Assembly: GCA_964654415.1 (NCBI GenBank)
Contig: CAZZIP010000001.1
Coordinates: 186,001 to 250,000, forward strand
Direction: 5' to 3'
From: Methylohalobius sp964654415
Lineage (GTDB): Bacteria > Pseudomonadota > Gammaproteobacteria > Methylococcales > Methylothermaceae
Length of the DNA: 64,000 nt
The translations under genes and the position numbers were made by a program. Under the pieces are notes generated by a model. The model ran no database searches, was not told where the DNA came from, and saw only the letters and a program-made list of their open reading frames with translations. The stretch's first letter is position 1; each line of letters starts with the position of its first letter. Positions 1 to 8,565 of this stretch are shown one piece after another.

Positions 1-58
1 GGTGAGTTTTGGATTTCCAGTTAGATTTGGACCGTTTGGCAACTAGTTTGGAGGTTGT

Positions 59-2746
59 GTGACACAGAATCTTGATCTGCACAGGCTGTCTGGGATGCAG
101 CTGTTTCAAGATCCCGACCCGGAGGAAACCCGGGAGTGGATAGAGGCTCTGGAGGCAGTGATCCAGGTCCAAGGACCACAGCGGGCGCATTATCTGGTCG
201 AGCGTCTGATCGACAAGGCGCGTCGTTCGGGAGCCAACATCCCTTTCTCGGCTACCACGGCTTACATCAATACCATCCCGCCGCACCTGGAAAAACGCTG
301 TCCCGGCGATATGGCCATCGAACGGCGGATCCGTTCCTATGTGCGTTGGAATGCGATGGCCATGGTGGTACAGGCCAACCGCAAATCCACGGAATACGGT
401 GGGCACATTGCCACTTTCGCCTCGGCGGCCACCCTGTACGAGGTAGGGTTCAATCACTTTTTCCGCGCTCCGACGAAAGATTTTGGTGGCGATCTGGTGT
501 ATTTCCAAGGGCACGCATCGCCTGGCATCTACGCTAGGGCTTTCCTCGAAGGGCGCTTGACCGAAGAACACCTGCACAATTTCCGTGCCGAAGTGGCGGG
601 CAAGGGCCTGTCCTCTTACCCGCACCCCTGGCTGATGCCGGATTTCTGGCAGTTTCCTACGGTTTCCATGGGGCTTGGGCCGTTAATGGCCATCTATCAG
701 GCACGCTTTATGCGCTACCTGCACGATCGGGAACTGCTGGACACTTCAGGACGCAAGGTATGGTGTTTTGTCGGCGACGGCGAGATGGACGAGCCGGAAT
801 CGCTCGCCGGTCTCTCTTTGGCTGGCCGGGAACAGCTCGACAATCTGATTTTTGTGGTCAACTGCAACCTCCAGCGCCTGGACGGTCCGGTTCGCGGCGA
901 CGGCAAGATCATCCAGGAACTGGAAGGCTTGTTCCGCGGGGCCGGCTGGAACGTGATCAAGGTGATCTGGGGCTCGCGCTGGGATCCTTTATTGGCTCAG
1001 GATACCAAAGGACTGCTCAAAAAGCGCATGGAGGAGGTGGTGGACGGCGAGTACCAGACCTACAAGGCCAAGGACGGTGCTTATGTGCGCAAGCATTTCT
1101 TTGGTAAGTATCCAGAGCTTCTAGAGATGGTCGCCAACATGTCGGACGAGGAGATCTTCCGTCTCAACCGTGGCGGCCACGACCCGCAGAAAATCTATGC
1201 CGCCTATGCCGCGGCGGTCGAGCACACCGGCCAACCGACAGTGATCTTGGCCAAGACCATCAAAGGCTACGGCATGGGAGAGGCGGGCGAGGGGCGGATG
1301 AATGCCCATCAGCAAAAGAAGCTAGAAGAAAAGGCGCTTAAAGCATTCCGCGATCGCTTCGACATCCCCATTCCCGATGACAAGCTGGCCGAGGCGCCTT
1401 TCTGCAAGCTGCCGCCCAACAGCCCGGAAATGGAGTACCTCCTCGAGCGCCGCCGGGCGCTTGGTGGTTATCTTCCTCAACGCCGGCGCCAGGCTAGCCG
1501 GAAGCTCTCCCAGCCGGAGGAAAGCGCTTTCGATTTCGCCCTCAAGGGAAGCGAAGGGCGGGAGATGTCTACCACTATGATGTTCGTCCGCATCCTGACC
1601 GGGCTTTTGCGCGACCGGAGGTTGGGCAAGCATGTGGTGCCGATCATCCCCGACGAAGCCAGGACTTTCGGCATGGAAGGTTTGTTTCGGCAATATGGCA
1701 TCTACTCCCACGTGGGTCAGCTTTACGAACCCGAAGATGCCGGTGAGATCGCCTATTATCGCGAAGACCAAAAAGGACAGGTCCTCGAAGAAGGTATTAC
1801 CGAGGCCGGGGCGATGGCTGAATGGATCGCCGCGGCGACTTCTTACAGCAGTCACGACCTGCCGATGGTGCCGTTCTATATTTACTATTCCATGTTCGGC
1901 TACCAGCGCGTTGGTGATTTGTGCTGGGCGGCGGGGGATATGCAAGCGCGCGGGTTTTTGTTGGGTGGAACCGCTGGTCGCACTACCTTAGCTGGAGAAG
2001 GGTTACAGCACCAGGACGGGCACAACCTATTATTCTTTTCGGCGGTGCCTAACTGTAAAACCTATGATCCTTGTTTTGGTTACGAATTGGCGGTCATCAT
2101 CCGCGACGGTCTGCACCGGATGCTGGAAAACGGCGAAAACATCTATTACTACCTGACCGTGATGAATGAAAACTACCCTCATCCACCTCTGCCTGAAGGG
2201 GTGGAGGAGGGCATTCTGAAGGGGATGTACCGCTTTTCCGGAGAAGGCAACGCCCGCGTGCAGTTGCTCGGCAGCGGCACGATCCTGCGCGAGGTGATCG
2301 CTGCCGCCGAGCTGCTGGAGAAGGACTTCGGGATTCCGGCTGCGGTTTGGAGTGTGACCAGTTTCACTGAACTGCACCGCGACGGAATGCTCTGTGAACG
2401 CTGGAACTGGCGTCACCCCGATGCCGAACCCAAAAAACCCTATGCTACGGCCTGCCTAGAATCGACCTCCGGGCCGGTAGTGGCGGCAACCGACTATATC
2501 CGTATCTATGCCGAGCAGATTCGCCGCCTGGTACCGCGTCCTTATTATGTCTTGGGAACCGATGGTTTCGGGCGCAGCGATGTCCGCAGGGCCTTAAGAC
2601 AGTTTTTCGAAGTGGATCGGCACACGATAGTAATGACAGCGCTCAAGGCGTTGGCCGATGAGGGCACAGTTGCAGTGGACTTGGTCAAGGAGGCGATCGC
2701 AAAGTATGGAATCGATCCCGACAAGCCTCCGTCCTGGACGGTATGA
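59..2746 (+). CDS. aceE: Pyruvate dehydrogenase E1 component, homodimeric type
   Basis: Thiamine-diphosphate-dependent E1 of the cytoplasmic pyruvate dehydrogenase complex; it decarboxylates pyruvate and reductively acetylates the lipoyl group of AceF. The 895-residue length fits the homodimeric AceE family (E. coli about 887). The ThDP/Mg motif is visible as GDGEMDEPESLAG followed about 30 residues later by NCNLQRLDGPVRG. The start is GTG at 59, with GGAGG at 50-54 as ribosome binding site. It is followed at 55 bp by aceF and then lpdA, a complete PDH operon on one strand. No pdhR-type regulator is visible, though the upstream side is cut by the window edge. Identification is secure. Confidence 0.97.
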   Translation: MTQNLDLHRLSGMQLFQDPDPEETREWIEALEAVIQVQGPQRAHYLVERLIDKARRSGANIPFSATTAYINTIPPHLEKRCPGDMAIERRIRSYVRWNAMAMVVQANRKSTEYGGHIATFASAATLYEVGFNHFFRAPTKDFGGDLVYFQGHASPGIYARAFLEGRLTEEHLHNFRAEVAGKGLSSYPHPWLMPDFWQFPTVSMGLGPLMAIYQARFMRYLHDRELLDTSGRKVWCFVGDGEMDEPESLAGLSLAGREQLDNLIFVVNCNLQRLDGPVRGDGKIIQELEGLFRGAGWNVIKVIWGSRWDPLLAQDTKGLLKKRMEEVVDGEYQTYKAKDGAYVRKHFFGKYPELLEMVANMSDEEIFRLNRGGHDPQKIYAAYAAAVEHTGQPTVILAKTIKGYGMGEAGEGRMNAHQQKKLEEKALKAFRDRFDIPIPDDKLAEAPFCKLPPNSPEMEYLLERRRALGGYLPQRRRQASRKLSQPEESAFDFALKGSEGREMSTTMMFVRILTGLLRDRRLGKHVVPIIPDEARTFGMEGLFRQYGIYSHVGQLYEPEDAGEIAYYREDQKGQVLEEGITEAGAMAEWIAAATSYSSHDLPMVPFYIYYSMFGYQRVGDLCWAAGDMQARGFLLGGTAGRTTLAGEGLQHQDGHNLLFFSAVPNCKTYDPCFGYELAVIIRDGLHRMLENGENIYYYLTVMNENYPHPPLPEGVEEGILKGMYRFSGEGNARVQLLGSGTILREVIAAAELLEKDFGIPAAVWSVTSFTELHRDGMLCERWNWRHPDAEPKKPYATACLESTSGPVVAATDYIRIYAEQIRRLVPRPYYVLGTDGFGRSDVRRALRQFFEVDRHTIVMTALKALADEGTVAVDLVKEAIAKYGIDPDKPPSWTV

Positions 2747-2770
2747 GCTGGGCAGTTCGTAAGTAACTAC

Positions 2771-2790
2771 TACGCATAATTACGCATAAT
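2771..2790 (+). repeat. Tandem 10-bp duplication in the aceE-aceF spacer
   Basis: TACGCATAAT occurs twice back to back in the 55-bp gap between aceE and aceF, just before the AAGGTGAGAAGG stretch that holds the aceF ribosome binding site. It may be a small slippage duplication; no function can be assigned. Confidence 0.6.
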
Positions 2791-2801
2791 AAGGTGAGAA
2801 G

Positions 2802-4112
2802 GTGACAATCAAGGAAATATACGTTCCGCCGTTGGGGGGTGTGGAAGCGGTGGATGTCATCGAAGTATTGGTTAAACCTGGTGATTGGGTCGAGCGAGAG
2901 ACCCCGCTGATCACCCTGGAGAGCGACAAAGCTTCCATGGATATGCCCTCGCCCGAGGCAGGCACGGTCAAGGAGGTGCTGGTCAAGGTGGGGGACAAAG
3001 TCAAAGAAGGTACGGTGGTCGTCCGCCTGGAAGTGCCTGAATCCGCGGCCGAGACTCCATCCGCCCAACCTCAGGCTGAAGTCCAGGCGCCTGAGACCGC
3101 AATCGCTTTGCCAGAAGCTGCGCAAGCTGCCGAACCTGTGGCCCCAGCGCGGAGCGAGCCTGCGGCCCCAGCGCGGCGCGAGGTTGTCTCAGAACTGCCG
3201 GTATCTGGGGTAGAAGCTCCTCCTTATGCCAGCCCATCGGTGCGCAAGTTTGCTCGCAAGCTGGGGGTAGACTTGACTCAGGTCAAAGGGAGTGGTCCCA
3301 AAGCCAGGATTTTGCGAGAAGATGTGGAAAATTTCGTCAAGGCGAGACTTCAGGCTCCCCCAACCAAGGTTGGGCTGCCAATTCCGCCGCTACCCGAGAT
3401 CGACTTTGCTAAATTCGGCCCGGTAGAGACGATATCCATGTCGCGCATCAAGCGCCTGACCGGTCCCCATTTGCAACGCGCTTGGCTCAACGCACCCCAG
3501 GTTACTCAGCATCACGAAGTGGATATCAGCGAATTGGAGGCTTTCCGCGAGGCGCTCAGGCCGGAGGCCGAACGGCGTGGTATCAAGCTGACTCCGCTCG
3601 CCTTTATCCTCAAGGTTTTGCCCAAGGTGCTTGGAGAGTTCCCGAGTTTCAACGCCTCCCTCGCCCAGGATGGGCAAAGCCTGATTCTCAAGCGTTATTT
3701 CCACATCGGGGTGGCGGTAGCTACGCCGGACGGGCTGGTTGTCCCGGTAATCCGCGATGTAGATCAAAAGGGCGTATGGGCCTTGGCCGAAGAGCTTAAA
3801 GAGCTCAGCGCACGTGCCCGGGCCGGCAAGCTCAAACCGGACGATCTTCAAGGGGGGAGCTTTTCCGTTTCTAGTTTGGGAGGGATCGGTGGGGGCTTTT
3901 TCACGCCGATTGTCAACGTGCCGGAGGTGGCCATCCTCGGGGTTTCTCGGGCGCGTATGCAGCCGGTGTGGGACGGCGGTCAATTCGTGCCTAGATTGAT
4001 GCTTCCTCTCTCTCTCTCCTATGACCACCGAGTAATCGATGGCGCCGAGGGGGCACAGTTCGTGGTGAGGCTCGGGGAGCTGCTTGAGGACCTAAGGCAG
4101 TTGGTTCTATAA
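2802..4112 (+). CDS. aceF: Dihydrolipoamide acetyltransferase, PDH E2, single lipoyl domain
   Basis: E2 core of pyruvate dehydrogenase, which transfers acetyl from lipoamide to CoA. Domain order in the 436 residues: N-terminal lipoyl domain (about 1-75) with the lipoylation motif ESDKASMDMP; an Ala/Pro/Glu-rich flexible linker (about 80-145); the peripheral subunit-binding domain (ASPSVRKFARKLGVDL through REDVENFVK, about 147-185); and the C-terminal catalytic domain ending in the active-site motif YDHRVIDGAEGAQF. Only one lipoyl domain is present, against three in E. coli AceF, as in many other bacteria. The start is GTG at 2802 behind an AAGG-type ribosome binding site. Confidence 0.96.
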   Translation: MTIKEIYVPPLGGVEAVDVIEVLVKPGDWVERETPLITLESDKASMDMPSPEAGTVKEVLVKVGDKVKEGTVVVRLEVPESAAETPSAQPQAEVQAPETAIALPEAAQAAEPVAPARSEPAAPARREVVSELPVSGVEAPPYASPSVRKFARKLGVDLTQVKGSGPKARILREDVENFVKARLQAPPTKVGLPIPPLPEIDFAKFGPVETISMSRIKRLTGPHLQRAWLNAPQVTQHHEVDISELEAFREALRPEAERRGIKLTPLAFILKVLPKVLGEFPSFNASLAQDGQSLILKRYFHIGVAVATPDGLVVPVIRDVDQKGVWALAEELKELSARARAGKLKPDDLQGGSFSVSSLGGIGGGFFTPIVNVPEVAILGVSRARMQPVWDGGQFVPRLMLPLSLSYDHRVIDGAEGAQFVVRLGELLEDLRQLVL

Positions 4113-4127
4113 ACAAGAGGGGGTGTG

Positions 4128-5549
4128 ATGGTGATCGAAACCGAGGTGTTGGTCTTAGGGGGAGGACCTGGGGGTTACACGGCGGCATTCCGGGCTGCCG
4201 ACTTGGGCAAACGCGTGACGCTGGTGGAGCGGTATCCGGTCTTGGGAGGCGTGTGCTTGAATGTCGGCTGTATTCCTTCCAAGGCCTTGCTGCATCTGGC
4301 GCAGGTGATTTACGAAGCGCGCGACTGCACCGACAAGGGAATCCGGTTCAATGCGCCGGAAATCGACCTAGAGCAAATCCGCCAGTGGAAGGATCGAGTG
4401 GTCAAAACCTTGACTACTGGCCTTGCGGGTTTGGCCAAACAGCGCCAAGTTCGAGTGGTGCAGGGAGTAGGTCGGTTTATCTCCGACCATGCGTTGGAAG
4501 TAAAAACTCCCGAAGGTGGCGAGACGGTCACTTTTGAACACGCGATCATCGCCGCCGGGTCCAGGCCGGCGACGCTGCCGGGTTGGCCACAAGATCCGCG
4601 CATTATGGATTCTACCGCGGCGTTGGCGTTGGAGGAAATCCCAGGATCGTTGCTGGTGGTCGGCGGCGGTGTGATAGGCCTAGAAATGGCTTGCGTCTAT
4701 CATGCCTTGGGCGCCAAAGTCAGCGTGGTTGAACTGGCGGATCAACTGCTTCCTGGGGTTGACTCGGATCTGATCAAGCCGCTCCAGCAGACCATCGCCA
4801 AGCGCTATGAAGCCATTTGGCTGAGCAGCAAAGTGACTGCGGTGCACGCGACCGAACAAGGGTTAGAGGTCAGTTTCGAAGGCCCGAAAGTGCCCGAGCG
4901 CCAGGTTTTCGACCGCATCCTAGTAGCCGTAGGCAGGCGCCCCAACAGCGATCGGTTGAATCTCGAGGCGGCTGGAATTGTCCCCGACGCGCGCGGCTTC
5001 ATCCCCGTGGATGCCCAGCAGCGTACCCAAGTAGCGCACATCTTTGCCATCGGCGATATCGTCAATGGGCCCATGCTGGCTCACAAAGCAACCCACCAGG
5101 GCAAGGTGGCCGCCGAAGTGATCTGCGGCTTACCTTCGGCCTTTCAGGCCTTGGCCATCCCAGCGGTCGCTTATACTGACCCTGAAGTGGCTTGGATGGG
5201 AAAGAGCGAGGCGGAGTTAAAGGCCGAAGGGGTCGAGTACGACAAAGGCGTTTTTCCGTGGGCAGCTAGCGGCAGGGCGTTAGGGATCGGGCGGCGCGAG
5301 GGATTGACGAAGCTGCTCAGCGACCGCAAAACCAAGCGGATTCTGGGCGCCGGCATCGTCGGCCCGCATGCTGGCGAGTTGATCGCCGAAACAGTGCTGG
5401 CGCTGGAAATGGGGGCGGATGCCGAGGACCTCGCTTTAACCATCCATCCCCATCCGACCCTATCGGAAACGATCGCGTTTGCAGCCGAAATCATTGACGG
5501 ATCGATTACCGACCTTTACCTTGGTAAAAACCTATCAAGGAAAACTTAA
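4128..5549 (+). CDS. lpdA: Dihydrolipoyl dehydrogenase (E3)
   Basis: FAD flavoprotein that reoxidises dihydrolipoamide with NAD+. N-terminal FAD motif (VLGGGPGGYTAAFRAA), redox-active disulfide in GGVCLNVGCIPSKALL, second Rossmann motif for NAD (VVGGGVIGLEMA), and the C-terminal active-site HPHPTLSE with the catalytic His. The length (about 473 residues) is normal. GTG 4125, ATG 4128 and GTG 4131 are alternative in-frame starts; ATG 4128 is preferred with the AGAGGGGG stretch just upstream. It lies 15 bp after aceF, so it is the third gene of the PDH operon. Confidence 0.96.
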   Translation: MVIETEVLVLGGGPGGYTAAFRAADLGKRVTLVERYPVLGGVCLNVGCIPSKALLHLAQVIYEARDCTDKGIRFNAPEIDLEQIRQWKDRVVKTLTTGLAGLAKQRQVRVVQGVGRFISDHALEVKTPEGGETVTFEHAIIAAGSRPATLPGWPQDPRIMDSTAALALEEIPGSLLVVGGGVIGLEMACVYHALGAKVSVVELADQLLPGVDSDLIKPLQQTIAKRYEAIWLSSKVTAVHATEQGLEVSFEGPKVPERQVFDRILVAVGRRPNSDRLNLEAAGIVPDARGFIPVDAQQRTQVAHIFAIGDIVNGPMLAHKATHQGKVAAEVICGLPSAFQALAIPAVAYTDPEVAWMGKSEAELKAEGVEYDKGVFPWAASGRALGIGRREGLTKLLSDRKTKRILGAGIVGPHAGELIAETVLALEMGADAEDLALTIHPHPTLSETIAFAAEIIDGSITDLYLGKNLSRKT

Positions 5550-5552
5550 GTT

Positions 5553-6350
5553 GTGGAAACGGTCGAGTTGTATTGCAAGCGCTTTGGCGAGACTGGCCCT
5601 CAGCTGATGATCCTGCACGGGCTGTTCGGCGCCGGGCGCAACTGGTATACCTTCGCTCAGCGTTTTGCGGACGAGTTCCGAGTATATGTGCCGGATCTGC
5701 GCGGTCATGGCGAATCGCCCAAAGCGATCCCTCTGGATTATCCACACCTGGCAGCGGACGTGGCGGCTTTGCTGGTCAGGGAAGGGGTGGAATCGGCCGC
5801 CTTCGTGGGCCACAGCATGGGTGGCAAGGTGGCGATGATGCTGGCCCTCACCCGCCCAGAAGTAGTCAACAAGCTGGTGGTGGTGGACATCGCCCCGGTC
5901 CAATATACTCATAATTTCGATCGAATCATCGAAGCGCTCAAATCGCTGCCGCTGGATAGGATCACTAGTCGTCGGGAAGCGGACGAATGGCTGGCGCCGC
6001 AGATTGAGAATCCGGCAGTGCGCCAGTTCCTGCTGCAGAATTTAGTGTCCGATAACGACCACTACCATTGGCGCATCGATCTGAACCTCCTCGCCTCGGC
6101 CCTGCCGGCCATCACGGGTTTTCCTCTGGGGCCGGAAATCCGGCCTTTCTCGGGGCCGACTCTGTTTGTGGGAGGAGGGCTTTCAGAATACCTCAAACCT
6201 CAGTACCATCAAGCGATCCGGGCTCTGTTCCCCAATGCTAGGATTAAGACTATCGAGCACGCAGGCCATTGGGTCCACATCGATCAGCCAGATTGCTTCG
6301 AGGCGACGGTGCGCTGTTTTCTGCGCGGCCAGGAGGGGTGTCTAGGCTAA
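5553..6350 (+). CDS. Alpha/beta-hydrolase fold esterase, YbfF-like
   Basis: A 265-residue alpha/beta hydrolase. The oxyanion-hole stretch (LHGLFGAGRNW), nucleophile elbow GHSMGG (Ser in AFVGHSMGGKVAMM) and a late His in HAGHWVHID give a complete Ser-Asp-His triad pattern. The sequence style (RNWYTFAQ, VPDLRGHGES, VVDIAPVQY) matches the YbfF-type esterase/thioesterase group. The start is GTG at 5553, a few bases after the lpdA stop, so it is probably cotranscribed with the PDH genes. The natural substrate is unknown. The 3' end overlaps the convergent gene at 6347 by 4 bp. Confidence 0.88.
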   Translation: METVELYCKRFGETGPQLMILHGLFGAGRNWYTFAQRFADEFRVYVPDLRGHGESPKAIPLDYPHLAADVAALLVREGVESAAFVGHSMGGKVAMMLALTRPEVVNKLVVVDIAPVQYTHNFDRIIEALKSLPLDRITSRREADEWLAPQIENPAVRQFLLQNLVSDNDHYHWRIDLNLLASALPAITGFPLGPEIRPFSGPTLFVGGGLSEYLKPQYHQAIRALFPNARIKTIEHAGHWVHIDQPDCFEATVRCFLRGQEGCLG

Positions 6351-7144
6351 GTTGCATCTGGTTTTAGCATTTTCCGGACCAGCCGCAGGTCGCCTTCAGT
6401 ATCTACGTCGATGGCCGCTTCTGGGTAAGGCAGGACGACGAAATTAACCTTCAGCCTAAGCTTCCTCTCCACCTGTCGCGAGATCTCATAGGTGCTCAAG
6501 CGGCCGAGCAGGTAGCGGAGTAGGGTCAAGGGGCCCAGTACTCGGATCAGACGCCAGGGGCGTTTGCGCTCCTGCTCCAGTCGGCGCCAGAACTCTACAA
6601 GCCGGCGGCCTTCGGGGGTGAAGAAAGCGAATAGGTTGCAGGTGCAGAATGGCCCGTCTGCGAATTTCAAGATCGTGCGTCTGATTCCAGGAAAACGTGC
6701 GGCGACTTTGGAGTATGGAATCAACCCCACCGCTACATCACCTCCACAAGCGCTGGCTTGCCGGCAAAAATCTTCAAAGATCTGGACAGCTGGGAAAGCG
6801 ATGTCGGCAGTAGTCAAAAGCACCGGTCGATTCCCAGGGATGCGGGAAAGCCCTGCCAGAGCACTGAGGCTCGGGGAAGATTGAGGGGGAATCCACTCCA
6901 ACCAGGGGGCCTTGAGCAAAGACGCGATGGGATGGTCGGCTAGAATTTCCCAGGTAGGTCCCAATAGCAGGCAGCGTTCTATGCTGGGGCATCGCTTCAA
7001 TGTTTCTAGGACTCGAACCAGCATGGGCTTGCCTTCCAGCAGGATTAGGCTCTTTGCGGGCACTCCAGCCGCTTGGGCCACTGGGTTGCGGCCTTCGCGA
7101 TCGGCGGCCAGCAAGAGGCAGGAGAATTTCGGCGTGGCGTTCAT
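6347..7144 (-). CDS. Nucleotidyltransferase-like (GT-A fold) protein of the ceramide island
   Basis: A 265-residue protein with the layout of NTP-transferase/MobA-like enzymes: N-terminal LLLAADREGRN at the place of the nucleotide loop, then KSLILLEGKPMLVRVLETLKRC (the usual Gly-Lys-Pro-Met/Leu-hydrophobic signature, split here by position about 32-53), and a putative metal-binding Asp in LLTTADIAF. The canonical G-x-G-x-R-M loop is poorly conserved, so activity is not certain. It overlaps the ceramide-synthase-like gene by 4 bp (its ATG sits on the upstream stop), so the two are translationally coupled. By context it may activate or attach a headgroup for the lipid made by the neighbouring genes; that is inference. 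Confidence 0.7.
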   Translation of the reverse strand: MNATPKFSCLLLAADREGRNPVAQAAGVPAKSLILLEGKPMLVRVLETLKRCPSIERCLLLGPTWEILADHPIASLLKAPWLEWIPPQSSPSLSALAGLSRIPGNRPVLLTTADIAFPAVQIFEDFCRQASACGGDVAVGLIPYSKVAARFPGIRRTILKFADGPFCTCNLFAFFTPEGRRLVEFWRRLEQERKRPWRLIRVLGPLTLLRYLLGRLSTYEISRQVERKLRLKVNFVVLPYPEAAIDVDTEGDLRLVRKMLKPDAT

Positions 7145-8268
7145 GAAAGGGCTTTTTCGTAGATCCGGTAGCGTTTGTAAACTTTAGCGCCTAGGCTTTC
7201 AATTACCCCCCGCATCCTCAGATTATCCTCCAGAATCCAGGACAGCTCGACCCGCTTGATGCCGCGGGCTAAGAGGGACGCGCGCAGCGCTCCGATCAGG
7301 CGGTAAGCTATGGCGGCGCCTATGAGGTTGTGCCGATAGCGGCGCAGGATCCCCATCAGCATGACCCTGCCAGTGTCGGGATAAGCCGTCTTCCAGCGCC
7401 ATAGGAGTTTGAGCCAGTTAAAAGGTAACAAGCGGCCGTCGAGATCTCGCAGCAGCTGATTTAAATCTGGCATGGCGGCAATCATGCCGACCGCCTCTCC
7501 GTCGATTTCGGCGATCTGGACGAAATCGCTCGGAACGATATGGCGCAGAGTTTTAGCCAAGTCAGTAAATTCTTCCCGGGTAAAAGGGACAAAGCCCCAG
7601 TTGTCTGCCCAGGCGTCATTAAAGATCGTGCGCAGTAATTCGAATTCCTGGAGCAGATGCGCCCTGCGCAGCGGCCTGGTCTGGATGCCTTCGGCGGCCT
7701 TAGTGGCTAGTCGGAGCGCAGCCTGGGGAAAGCTAGTATTGCTTTCCAGAAGGTAGGCGAGCAAATCCTGGACCTTGTGGTAATTCAGTTTTTCCAACTG
7801 CGTGGCGTAGTAAGGCAGATTATAAGGCATCATGATTACCGGCGCCCGATCGAATCCCTCCACCAGCAGGCCACATTCGTGATTGATAGAGAGGTTATAT
7901 GGCCCTTGTACGGCTTCCATCCCTTGCATTTTGAGCCAGCTTTCAGCCTGTATCATCAAACGCGCGAATACTTCGTCATCGTCGATTGCTTCCAACATGC
8001 CGAAAAAACCTACCTGCCGGCCATGTTGGCGCAAATACAGTTGATCGATCTGGGCGCTAATGCGACCTACCGATTCGTTTCCCCGCCGTGCGATCCAGCC
8101 TTGCCATCGAGCGTGAGCGAAATAGGGGTTTTTGCGCGAGAGGTGAAGGCGCCGCTCTAATCTTAAAGGAGGGACCCAGCAAGAGCCGTTGGGGTAAATG
8201 TTCCAAGGTACTTGAATAAATTCCTCAAGATGGCGGGTATCGGTAACCGGGATGATCGTTAAAGTCAT
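7141..8268 (-). CDS. bcerS: GNAT-fold N-acyltransferase of the YghO / bacterial ceramide synthase family
   Basis: A 375-residue protein. The N-terminal block (WNIYPNGSCWVPPLRLE, then RKNPYFAHARWQGWIARRG and ESVGRISAQID) and the C-terminal GNAT-like half (VGMIAAMPDLN, LMGILRRYR, ELSWILEDNLRMRGVIESLGA) are typical of the family annotated as YghO-type N-acetyltransferases, which includes the experimentally studied bacterial ceramide synthase of Caulobacter. The large family is not all ceramide synthase. The specific call rests on its position, divergent from a serine-palmitoyltransferase-like operon across a 297-bp shared region. Expected role: N-acylation of the long-chain base (3-ketosphinganine or sphinganine) at the membrane. 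Confidence 0.8.
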   Translation of the reverse strand: MTLTIIPVTDTRHLEEFIQVPWNIYPNGSCWVPPLRLERRLHLSRKNPYFAHARWQGWIARRGNESVGRISAQIDQLYLRQHGRQVGFFGMLEAIDDDEVFARLMIQAESWLKMQGMEAVQGPYNLSINHECGLLVEGFDRAPVIMMPYNLPYYATQLEKLNYHKVQDLLAYLLESNTSFPQAALRLATKAAEGIQTRPLRRAHLLQEFELLRTIFNDAWADNWGFVPFTREEFTDLAKTLRHIVPSDFVQIAEIDGEAVGMIAAMPDLNQLLRDLDGRLLPFNWLKLLWRWKTAYPDTGRVMLMGILRRYRHNLIGAAIAYRLIGALRASLLARGIKRVELSWILEDNLRMRGVIESLGAKVYKRYRIYEKALS

Positions 8269-8565
8269 CGGCTTAGAAACTTAAATGTTGCATCGTTGCC
8301 GTAAAGATACAGTTGATTGTTAACCGGCAACAAGTTATGCTTAAATCCAAGAAGGCTTAAGACGAATAGCTAGTGCTGAGGGTGTCTGATCCTGTGCTTG
8401 TCTATAGATTGGTCGAGGTGCTATGATGTTTTTTGGTCATAGATTACTTTGCTTTCGCGCAAAAGCAACTAGAACGAGATGGGAACGGCTTCCCAGCTAC
8501 TTAATTTAAGCCTGTTGTTTGGAACTAGCCTTACCGAACTACAAGATTGTTAAGGGGAGAGGCTC
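8269..8565. promoter_or_regulatory. Divergent intergenic region between the two halves of the ceramide island
   Basis: A 297-bp AT-richer region with no ORF that separates the leftward ceramide-synthase-like gene from the rightward acyl-ACP-synthetase operon. It contains an inverted repeat GTTGCCG (8295-8301) / CGGCAAC (8325-8331), a sigma70-like promoter (separate entry) and two short hairpins in the presumed leader. The inverted repeat is a candidate operator or stem; no regulator gene is adjacent. Confidence 0.6.
8398..8427 (+). promoter_or_regulatory. Candidate sigma70 promoter for the acyl-ACP synthetase operon
   Basis: TTGTCT (8398-8403), an 18-bp spacer and TATGAT (8422-8427) match the -35/-10 consensus at 4 of 6 and 5 of 6 positions. 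A start site near 8434 would give a leader of about 130 nt containing two hairpins: TTGCTTT/AAAGCAA (8449-8455 with 8462-8468) and GGGAA/TTCCC (8481-8485 with 8490-8494). Confidence 0.5.

Noticed and set aside
1322..1945. Long minus-strand frame (207 codons) inside aceE
   Set aside because: Shadow of the aceE coding strand; no motif, no start signal, and aceE is certain.
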